Position numbers and translations under genes: made by a program
Assembly: GCA_020426845.1 (NCBI GenBank)
Contig: JAGQPF010000292.1
Span: forward strand, 1 to 46,235
DNA length: 46,235 nucleotides
Reading direction: 5' to 3'
Source: Planctomycetales bacterium
Lineage (GTDB): Bacteria; Planctomycetota; Planctomycetia; Pirellulales; Pirellulaceae
Shown here: one piece after another, positions 37,824-44,983 of the stretch
How the letters are laid out: the number at the start of each line of letters is the position of its first letter
Numbering within the stretch: position 1 is the stretch's first letter
Notes under the pieces: generated by a model
Told to the model about the DNA's origin: nothing
What the model saw: only the letters and a program-made list of their open reading frames with translations
Database searches by the model: none

Positions 37824-37926
37824 GACGGCAATCACAGCGCGTCGCCCGCAATTGGATGACAAGTTCACGTCACCATTGTGACGATGGAATCAACCACCAA
37901 CCACAGCCAACGGCCCAATCGCTGCT

Positions 37927-37946
37927 GGCGGCCCGAAAGGGCCGCC
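37927..37946. repeat. 8-bp stem hairpin with GAAA loop
   Basis: GGCGGCCC-GAAA-GGGCCGCC is a perfect hairpin with a GNRA loop on the plus strand. It lies about 107 nt past the EF-hand gene stop. There is no T-run, so it is more likely a dispersed palindrome than a terminator. Confidence 0.5.
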
Positions 37947-38053
37947 CTACACTACGCTTCGACGGGGAGCCCAATTGCCGAGTCGCTGCCCAAACGACTG
38001 TTCCCACCGACGTTGAGGCAAGACACGAGAAAACGCCGCTCAAGCACATGGGA

Positions 38054-38618
38054 TCAAGCGTCCAGGCCGGCCGAGTCGCGGTCGACCGGAGGTCGCGAGC
38101 CGCGCGGGGGGCCGTCGCGGCGGCCACCGTCTTCCGGACCACGCGGACGCCGGCCGTCACGCGGCGGAGGCCCCGCTTCGCGCGGCGGGCCGAACCCGTC
38201 GCGAGGGGGCGGGCCGAAGTCGTCCCGAGGCCCGAATTCGCCTCCGGGAGGCGGCCCGTCGGGCCCGTCAGGGCGACGATCGTGAGGAGGCGGCCCTGCC
38301 TCGAACTCGCGCGGCGCCAGCTGGCCGTCGCCATTGCGATCCAACTCGAGCAACGCCGTCGACGCGTTCTTAATCTCCTCGGCGCTGATCAGCCCGTCGT
38401 CATCCGCGTCCAACGCCTCCAACAACCGGTTGGGCCGAGGCGGCCGAGGCCCTTCCGGCGGACGCCTGTCGCTCTCCATCGAACGGCCCGGGGGCTGGCG
38501 GTCGGGGCCAACTCCACGAGGGGGCAGGTCTCGTTGAGGGCCTTGAGACCAAACCACTCCAACCCCCCAGGCCAAGCCCGAGGAGTAAACCAATTGCGAC
38601 AAGGATTCGCGCCATCAT
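38054..38618 (-). pseudogene. EF-hand protein gene with apparent frameshift after signal peptide
   Basis: A strong Shine-Dalgarno (GGAAGGGAACA) precedes the ATG at 38618, which opens a clean signal peptide (MMARILVAIGLLLGLGLG). After a run of six G (38563-38568 on the plus strand as C) the frame no longer leads into the conserved part. The body lies in the next frame and has two EF-hand calcium loops (DADDDGLISAEE and DRNGDGQLAPREF) and a Pro/Arg/Gly/Asp-rich tail. Removing one G from the run would join them into a 187-aa exported protein with VVWSQGP at the cleavage region. It may be a real mutation, slippage or phase variation, or a sequencing error. Calcium binding is expected if expressed. 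Confidence 0.75.
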
Positions 38619-38921
38619 TGTTCCCTTCCGTTTCGAATTGCTTGTTTCACGTCAATCGCGGCACCGCCTGCCTGCGACTCGTGAAATTTAGCAACACCAA
38701 CCTGAAGAGAAGGTTAAGGCATGAGAACGAGAAAAAATAACTTGTCGCTCCGAGAAGCGAGGCCGTTTCGAGAAGCGGCCGTTCCGAGGTCAGGTGGTTA
38801 GGATCGAGGGAAAAACAACTTTCCCAATTGCGGATTGGCACTTGGAGGTTTTCAGCTGCGATTTGGTCCAAAAGCCAATCCGCCGGGGGAATTTGTTTTT
38901 CCCGTCTTCCTTAAAGCAACG
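38619..38921. other. Intergenic gap between beta-propeller and EF-hand genes
   Basis: No gene is seen. The stretch 38752-38795 contains partial direct repeats of a CGAGAAGCG-type motif with a small stem (GGCCG/CGGCC). A GGGAAA/TTTCCC inverted repeat near 38804-38825 could contribute to transcript ending on the minus strand. The EF-hand promoter should also lie here. Confidence 0.4.
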
Positions 38922-41900
38922 TTAGGGCAACGGCACGAGATTGAACAAGGCGTCGGCCGCGCGGCGCACAGCGTCGCCGACCTGGTTCGCCGCGTCCGCC
39001 GCGCTGCGACCGAGCTGAGCGGGTGGCGCCGGAGGCGCGGGCTCATCGGTAAACTTCAACGTTGTCGCTCGGTTCCCGAGCGCGATCTGGACTTCGTTCT
39101 TCTCCGGATCGGCCGTGATCTCGTACAACGACAACGAGCCGGGTGTCGACTCCTCGTGGAAGATCAACCGCCCGTCTCGCCGGTCCAAGCCGACTCCCGA
39201 ATAGGTCTGCCGCGAGCGGCCGTTGTCGTCTCGCAGACGCTCGTTCCGCAGCAACAACAGCACCGGCGTGCCTTTGGGCTGCCCCAACGGCAACGAGTAG
39301 TCCTCCACCGTGGCCGGGGATTGCCAGAGCCCGGCGCCGGACTCGCGATCGAATGCGTAAATGCGACCGTTGACGACCGGCACGGAGTAACCACCGCTTG
39401 GCGCCGCGGAGATCGTTCCGTTGCTGCGAGCCGACTGGGGCTCACTGGGCACGACGATGTAGTCGTTGTCCGAACGAATGACCTGCAAGTGCGCCAGTTG
39501 CGGCTCGGGGCTCAACGTGGAGCTGATCTTCACCGAGCCGTCGACCAGCGAGCGAATCTCGAACTTGCCGTCCTTTTGCAGAATGGCAAACTCGTCGCCG
39601 CCTGCCCGAGAGCCTTGCGTGCCCTGCGGAAACGCATCTTCCCAAAGCACTTCGCCGGTGGCGACGTTGTAGAGCCGCAGCTCGATGTTTGCGCCGACAT
39701 TCTTCGTCGCGATCGTATTGGGCCCCCAGTTCAGCCAGCGCTGCGCGATCGACTCGATCGGCTGCCGGCCCATCAGGTGTCCGTCCACGGCGCTGAGCAG
39801 CACCGCGTCGCCGCCGTTGGGCGGGGCGACGATCACCACTTGCTCATCGCCCAACAGCTGCGCCGCCGCCGGCAAGCCGTCGCGCGACCAGATCGTCTCG
39901 CCGGTAATCGGATCCACGCAGATGACTTCCCGCATGCGTTGATAAATGACGCCCATCCGCCCCGCCGGACCGCAGATCGCGAGCTCCCGATTCGACATGT
40001 CGCCGGCGACCATTTCCGTCGTCCCCCAGGGCGTGCGCCGCTGCACGGGGCGCAGCTGGTTGATCGTGACACGTGTCCCGCCGGGCACCTCGTCGTACAG
40101 CGGTTTCCGCCATAGCAGACCGTCGGATCCCGTTTTCAATGTGTCGATCGCCAGCAGCTCATAGCCGAGCGTGATCAACATCAAGTTGCCGACTTGTTTG
40201 CCGCGAGTCAGCGCGTAATTCGACGTGTAGAACCGCTGGCCCTGGGTGAGTGACATCGTCTGCCGCACACGTCCCAGGCCATCGCGAATCACCAGGTTGT
40301 TGGTGCGTTGATCGATCGCCGCGGTGAGCGCGTCGCTCGCATCGCCGTACATCTCGTCGACCTGCACTTCGTACACACGTTGATAGCTGCTGCGATTGAC
40401 GGTCGAGCGAGCGGGCAGCTGCTTGACATCGCCATAGGGCCAGACGTGCGAGCTGTTCGTGAGCGAGGCCAAGGCGTCGCGGGCCACGTCGCCGGCGGCG
40501 CCCTTTTCCAGCTTCAACTGGGGCCAGTTCGCGGCCAGCCGTCGATACTGGGCCGCGGCCGCCTCCGGATGGTTCGCCGCCGCCAGCAATTCCGCTCGCA
40601 GGGCCACGGCTCGACCCGAAATTTCATCACTGGAATGATCGACACCCTGGATTTGCAGCTCGGCGGCAAGCAGCTCGCCGTTGGCAAGCATCTTTTTCGC
40701 CAACTCCAGTCGCGCTTGCCGCGCCAGCGGATGTCCGCCAAAGCCGCGCAGGAATCGTCCCAGCGCATTGGCTTGGTTGGATTGCAACGCCTCATCCAAT
40801 TGAGCTTGAACGATCGCATCGATTTGCGGCCGCTCATCCTCCTTGGCAGCTTTGATCAACGAGACGATTCTCGCCGCCACCCAACGGTCGCGCCGAGTCT
40901 GCAATTGATCTTCCACTTGCTCGGGCTCCAGCACTTGCCCGCCGCGCGGCAGCAACTCGACCACGGCGCGGAACGCCTCGACATGCCGTCCGGCACGCTC
41001 GAGCCCGATGGCCCGCAGTTTGGCGAACTCGTTGCGTTCTTCGTCACGCTCGATCAACCCCTCGAGCTCGCCGATGGAATCGGCGTGCGTCTCGAAATCC
41101 GACCTCAGCAGCGCCAACAACGTATCGACCAGCAGGCCGCGAATCGTGTCGTCCTGGGGCCTGAGCTGGCGGGATCTTCGCAACACTTCCAACGCCTCGG
41201 CCCGCTTGCCGTCCTGCAGCAGCAATTCGGCCTGCCGGGCAAGCGCCCACTCATCGTTCGGATTATCCTTGAGCGTTCGCGCCACGCGATCGATCAAGAA
41301 GGATCGCTGATAGTAGGCCGAGACGCTTTCGGTGCTTTGCGAAATAATGTTCTCGCCGAAGCAGATCAGATTCCCCAGCTCCTGATTGGTGAAGACTCGC
41401 GAGTCAATCTCGCCATTGGCGATGTTGATCTTCAAGATCTCCTTGGCAGCGGTGGGCAGAAAGTAGTGCGACTCGGTCATAAAGCCGATGCCGCTGGGGG
41501 CGTTCTCGGCCAGACTCACGGCGTCCCAGGCGGGCTGGCCGGACGCGAGGTCCAGCGAGCGCACCTCGTGATCGCCGACCAGCAGCGCCGTGTTGCCCTT
41601 GGCGCCGGCGACGTAGAGCAGATTCTCGCGACGCAGCGGCGACCAGGGAACTTCTCTTCCGCTCAACAGGTCGAGACAGTGCAGCTCATCCGACTCGGGC
41701 GGCGTCAGCAGCAGGCGGCTGCCAACGATCGTCGGAGTGCCGTCGATCCAGCCGTCCTGCGTGCGCTGCTGGTTGTTCGTGTTGTAGATCACCTTGTTCT
41801 GCAGGCCGGCCGCGCGGTAGGGGAATCCCCACAGCAGCGAGCGTGTGGAGATGTCAACGCCAACCACGGCGCCGATGCCGGTGGGGCAGACGAGCACTCC

Positions 41901-43466
41901 ATCGGAAAACGCCGGTGACGCCCCGCTGAATCGTCGCCCCGGCGCCCGCAGCGTCTGATTGCCTTCGAGCAACGCCAGTTGTTGGCGCCAGACCAGCGAG
42001 CCATCGCGGGCGTCCACCACGACGAGGCTGACTTCTCCTTTCGACTCGGCGATCGCGTAGAGCCGGCCTTGCAGCGGCAGCGGCGAGCCGAGAAAGAACA
42101 CGCCGGCGAGTTCGGGCTCATGGCCGCCATTCTCGCCTCCCACGCTCCACTCAATCGCGCCCTCGCGGCGGAGACTGAGCGCAACCAGCTCGTTGTAGGC
42201 CACGGCGGCGCCCTGGCGCACTTGCATAAAGCCGCCGCCGGCGACGAACACTCGCTGCATCGGGCCAGTCTGCTGGGGAGAATCGTTGTCTGCCAGGAAG
42301 TAGAGACGCTGGCCGTCGCTGCTCATTTGGCCGTAACGGGCGTCCTCCCACAGCCGCTGCTTGAGCAGCGCGAGCCGCGGGCTGTTTGGCTTGGTGACGG
42401 AGCTGGCCAACGATTGTTGATAGAGCGAGAATGGCCATTCCCAGATCCGTTTGCCGGTGCGGAAGTCGACCGCCCACAGCTGATCCGGCGTCCGCATGAT
42501 GACCGTGTCATTGACGGCCAACGGCTGCAGCGAGGCGATGGTGGTCTGGCTGAGATTGAGACGTTGGCGTTTGGTTTTGGCCACCATCGACTCCTCCTCG
42601 GGGTCGTTGACCGTCGGCACCTGCCAGCGGAAGTTGAGCAGCGGCAAGTCGCCGTTGCTGACTCCGTTGCGGCGAGGATTGCCGCGGTGCATCACCCATT
42701 GCTCCTCCGTCAGCAGCTGCCGCGCGCCCTCGAGGTCCGACCACTGCCGCAACCATGTCAGCGCTTCGGAGTCCTTCGCGAACAGCGTCACATTGCGGCC
42801 GCCGACTTTCACGCCGGCGTTGGGATTCCGCGCCTTCAGATCGAGCATCACCTCCTGAGCCTTCTCGGACAGGCCGGCCTGCAACCAGGAGGAAGCCAGC
42901 AGCAGCGACAGCTGCGGATCAAAACGCTTGACCGCGGCCGGCCAGCGGGCCAGCCGCTGGAAGCTCATCGCAGCCGCCAGCGGGCGGCCTTCGCTGAGAT
43001 TCAGCCGGCCCAGCAACAGCGACGCCTCATAGCCGGCCTCGGTGTGGAAATACCGGCGAGTGATGTCCATCAACTTCTGCTCATCGCCATCCTTGATCGC
43101 CGCATCCAGCAACGTCCGAGCGGTGGGGCCAAATCGCAGCTCATACAGCTCGCGGCCCTGTGGCCCCATCTCGCCCAACATTCGCTGGGCGATCAGCTTC
43201 AAACTCTCCCGAGTGGCGCCGTCGCCCTGTTTGATAAAGAAGTCTTGATCCTGAAGCCCCTCCTCGTTGACTCCCGCCAACAACTCTCCCAAGGCCACCA
43301 CCGCGTCACCGGGATTTCCTTCCTCGAGCGCGCGAGCGGCACGCGCCAGCCGTTGCCGGTGCTCACGCGGAGCGGGAAAGAAGATCGTGTCTCCATCCTC
43401 ATCCTGGCCGGCGGCGACGCCCGCAAACAGGACGGCGGCGAGCAGGGACAAAACGATCCGTTTCAT
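38922..43466 (-). CDS. Exported PQQ-type beta-propeller and TPR protein
   Basis: This 1514-aa protein has a signal peptide (MKRIVLSLLAAVLFAGVAAG). An N-terminal helical, TPR-like region spans about 30-270. A first PQQ-like beta-propeller spans about 290-740, with repeated blades such as LWAVDFRTGKRIWEWPF, LVVVDARDGSLVWRQQL and LHCLDLLSGREVPW. A second helical TPR region (about 770-1080) and a second propeller (about 1100-1480; ICVDPITGETIWSRDG, LYNVATGEVLWEDAF, IYAFDRESGAGLWQSP) follow. The blade motif (hydrophobic-D-x-x-T/S-G-x-x-x-W) is that of PQQ repeat proteins; PQQ-binding residues are not certain, so a BamB-like scaffold is also possible. Length is far above usual family members. The start ATG at 43466 has only a weak upstream purine stretch. 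Confidence 0.92.
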   Translation of the reverse strand: MKRIVLSLLAAVLFAGVAAGQDEDGDTIFFPAPREHRQRLARAARALEEGNPGDAVVALGELLAGVNEEGLQDQDFFIKQGDGATRESLKLIAQRMLGEMGPQGRELYELRFGPTARTLLDAAIKDGDEQKLMDITRRYFHTEAGYEASLLLGRLNLSEGRPLAAAMSFQRLARWPAAVKRFDPQLSLLLASSWLQAGLSEKAQEVMLDLKARNPNAGVKVGGRNVTLFAKDSEALTWLRQWSDLEGARQLLTEEQWVMHRGNPRRNGVSNGDLPLLNFRWQVPTVNDPEEESMVAKTKRQRLNLSQTTIASLQPLAVNDTVIMRTPDQLWAVDFRTGKRIWEWPFSLYQQSLASSVTKPNSPRLALLKQRLWEDARYGQMSSDGQRLYFLADNDSPQQTGPMQRVFVAGGGFMQVRQGAAVAYNELVALSLRREGAIEWSVGGENGGHEPELAGVFFLGSPLPLQGRLYAIAESKGEVSLVVVDARDGSLVWRQQLALLEGNQTLRAPGRRFSGASPAFSDGVLVCPTGIGAVVGVDISTRSLLWGFPYRAAGLQNKVIYNTNNQQRTQDGWIDGTPTIVGSRLLLTPPESDELHCLDLLSGREVPWSPLRRENLLYVAGAKGNTALLVGDHEVRSLDLASGQPAWDAVSLAENAPSGIGFMTESHYFLPTAAKEILKINIANGEIDSRVFTNQELGNLICFGENIISQSTESVSAYYQRSFLIDRVARTLKDNPNDEWALARQAELLLQDGKRAEALEVLRRSRQLRPQDDTIRGLLVDTLLALLRSDFETHADSIGELEGLIERDEERNEFAKLRAIGLERAGRHVEAFRAVVELLPRGGQVLEPEQVEDQLQTRRDRWVAARIVSLIKAAKEDERPQIDAIVQAQLDEALQSNQANALGRFLRGFGGHPLARQARLELAKKMLANGELLAAELQIQGVDHSSDEISGRAVALRAELLAAANHPEAAAAQYRRLAANWPQLKLEKGAAGDVARDALASLTNSSHVWPYGDVKQLPARSTVNRSSYQRVYEVQVDEMYGDASDALTAAIDQRTNNLVIRDGLGRVRQTMSLTQGQRFYTSNYALTRGKQVGNLMLITLGYELLAIDTLKTGSDGLLWRKPLYDEVPGGTRVTINQLRPVQRRTPWGTTEMVAGDMSNRELAICGPAGRMGVIYQRMREVICVDPITGETIWSRDGLPAAAQLLGDEQVVIVAPPNGGDAVLLSAVDGHLMGRQPIESIAQRWLNWGPNTIATKNVGANIELRLYNVATGEVLWEDAFPQGTQGSRAGGDEFAILQKDGKFEIRSLVDGSVKISSTLSPEPQLAHLQVIRSDNDYIVVPSEPQSARSNGTISAAPSGGYSVPVVNGRIYAFDRESGAGLWQSPATVEDYSLPLGQPKGTPVLLLLRNERLRDDNGRSRQTYSGVGLDRRDGRLIFHEESTPGSLSLYEITADPEKNEVQIALGNRATTLKFTDEPAPPAPPAQLGRSAADAANQVGDAVRRAADALFNLVPLP

Positions 43467-43715
43467 GGCGACACCAATCAAGTTGAGGCGAAGGGCTTCC
43501 GTTCAGCTGTTTCGGCAAATGCAGCTCGGGCGCATCGAATGGCGAGGGATGGCGAGGGATGGCTCCCGGCCAGACAGGGGACACGCAGCGAGACACAGGC
43601 CAATATCTTACTCTCGCGCAAACCCCGTCTGAATCATAACCTAACGGAATCGCGTGTGATGCGTCCAACTTCCCTTGTAACAAGCTCCTGAAGCGCCGGG
43701 GATCGCCAAAGAAGT

Positions 43716-43735
43716 CCGAAGCGTCAGCGAGGGAT
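43716..43735. repeat. Single copy of dispersed repeat core
   Basis: CCGAAGCGTCAGCGAGGGAT matches the core of the 27-bp units at 34912-35046. It lies upstream of the beta-propeller gene. Confidence 0.7.
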
Positions 43736-43977
43736 CGATCGGCAACGGTCGGCACGACCTCCTGCCCTCCGCCAACCTCCGGACGCACATCACGCGCGCC
43801 CGTTATTTGGCTCGGTGAACTGGGCCTTCGCAGGCGACCCGTGTAAGCCCCGCGGACCGGCCGCGGACGGGCCGCGTGATCTTGCGAAAGCGAGTCCGAC
43901 GAGTGCCCATCGCAGCGTCGCGAGGCTCGCCGAGGTCGAAGGCACGCCCGCTCCGACAAGCGTTCGTCTCTACTTGG

Positions 43978-44000
43978 ACCCGGTTTTTCCGGGTTTTTTT
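43978..44000 (+). terminator. Orphan Rho-independent terminator
   Basis: ACCCGG-TTTTT-CCGGGT is followed directly by six further T residues, a textbook plus-strand terminator. No plus-strand gene ends nearby. It may end a small RNA from 43740-43977 or act in an upstream leader. Confidence 0.65.
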
Positions 44001-44212
44001 CCGATTCCTTGCGTCGCTACCCCGCGACTGCCAAAGTACTCCCCCCGGCGCCGGCGGCGGCAATCGAGTGCCCGAAAATGCTTCTATTTCAATCACTTAC
44101 GTCGAGCTGCGGGGCCCGCCCGCGCGGCGATCGGCGGGCGTTGCGGCGGTCGGCAACGCCACAAGAGACGCAAATGGTGCGGAAATTCGGGGGCAAAATG
44201 CACAAGTGACGC

Positions 44213-44242
44213 TTGCCAAGCAGAGCCACCTGCATCTATTTT
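44213..44242 (+). promoter_or_regulatory. Possible sigma-70-type promoter of HU gene
   Basis: TTGCCA (44213-44218) and TATTTT (44237-44242) are 18 bp apart, about 90 bp upstream of the HU start. The boxes match the consensus only in part. Confidence 0.3.
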
Positions 44243-44332
44243 GTCCCCTAATTCGTGGCCCGCGGACGGACGCGGCGCAATCACACCACTGACTCACACG
44301 TTTGTCATACCCCGCAAGGAGGGTTACGACCC

Positions 44333-44659
44333 ATGGCCAAAAAAGTTGCGAAACCGAAGGCTCCCACCAAAACACAAGTCATGGCCGACTTGGCCGAGGC
44401 GACCGGCATGTCCAAGAAGGAGGTCTCGGCCGTCCTCGAGGCTCTGACGGAGAACATCCGCAAGGCGCTCAACGACAAGACGCTCGGCGCGTTCACCATC
44501 CCCGGCCTGCTGAAAATCACCAAAAAGTTCGTGCCAAAGCGCCCCGCTCAGAAGAACGTCTTCAACCACCTGAAGGGCGTTTACGAGGATCGCGAGGAGA
44601 AGCCGGCGTCGACCAAGGTGCGCGTGACCGCGCTGAAGGCCTTGAAGGACATGGTCTGA
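44333..44659 (+). CDS. HU-like DNA-binding protein
   Basis: This 108-aa protein has a basic N-terminal extension (AKKVAKPKAPTKTQ) and an HU/IHF fold (VMADLAEATGMSKKEVSAVLEALTENIRKALNDK, then FTIPGLLKI). The usual DNA-intercalating arm signature (RNPxTG) is replaced by PKRPAQKNVFNHLKG, and the C-terminus STKVRVTALKALKDMV resembles other planctomycete HU-like proteins. AAGGAGGG lies at ideal spacing before the ATG at 44333. An in-frame upstream start at 44255 would add an unlikely leader. A strong terminator follows 43 bp after the stop, so it is monocistronic. The role is nucleoid organisation and DNA bending. Confidence 0.95.
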   Translation: MAKKVAKPKAPTKTQVMADLAEATGMSKKEVSAVLEALTENIRKALNDKTLGAFTIPGLLKITKKFVPKRPAQKNVFNHLKGVYEDREEKPASTKVRVTALKALKDMV

Positions 44660-44701
44660 TAAGCTGTCGTTCAACGGCCAGCACGCCGCGCAAGTCCATT
44701 G

Positions 44702-44732
44702 GGGCCGCTTCGACGGAGGCGGCCCTTTTTTT
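44702..44732 (+). terminator. Rho-independent terminator of HU gene
   Basis: The stem GGGCCGC/GCGGCCC with a 10-nt loop is followed by seven T residues. It lies 43 nt past the HU-like gene stop codon. Confidence 0.92.
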
Positions 44733-44751
44733 GCGCGGACTGCATGCCAAC

Positions 44752-44778
44752 GCGACGGGGCGACGCGACGGGGCGACG
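44752..44778. repeat. Short tandem repeat GCGACGGGGCGAC
   Basis: Two adjacent 13-base copies lie between the HU terminator and the next gene. The length is too small to infer a role. Confidence 0.6.
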
Positions 44779-44983
44779 GGCCGCGCACACATTGAGGTTG
44801 ACCCCGAAGTTCGCTTGGGGAAACAATTCCGGAATCGTGCCCCGTCAATGCCGATCGGACGAACACCCATTGCAAGCTCTTGGCTTGCCGGCCACTTCGC
44901 CGTTGACGGTCCACAGTTTCGCCGCGCAACGCTCAAGCGCCTCGGCGGCATGGACGTCTGCCACCTCGACCAGGAGCTCACGG

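Larger units (their letters stand above)
37341..38053. other. Repeat-filled gap upstream of peroxidase gene
   Basis: No gene is supported. The gap holds an A/G-rich leader (37350-37440), the second MITE-like element with two 88-bp tandem units (37583-37823), and a GAAA-loop hairpin (37927-37946). Long frames crossing it read through repeats and show no domain. Confidence 0.6.
43467..44332. other. Intergenic region between beta-propeller and HU genes
   Basis: No convincing gene is present. It contains a single copy of the dispersed CCGAAGCGTCAGCGAGGGAT repeat (43716-43735), an orphan plus-strand terminator (43978-44000), two GC-rich inverted repeats (44114-44139 and 44139-44158) and a possible HU promoter. 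Overlapping short frames on both strands show no domain. Confidence 0.5.

Noticed and set aside
37344..37868. N-terminal extension of the haem peroxidase to an upstream start at 37868
   Set aside because: The extension is a translation of palindromic repeats and a hydrophobic low-complexity stretch. The ATG at 37340 has a good Shine-Dalgarno and begins the expected leader.
40308..41918. 536-aa plus-strand open frame opposite the beta-propeller gene
   Set aside because: The minus-strand protein has repeated propeller blades; the plus frame has no domain and looks like a mirror of them.
43740..44000. SRP RNA, RNase P RNA or 6S RNA before the orphan terminator
   Set aside because: The conserved GGAAGGAAGCA-type SRP motif and RNase P core strings are absent, so no known RNA family can be claimed.
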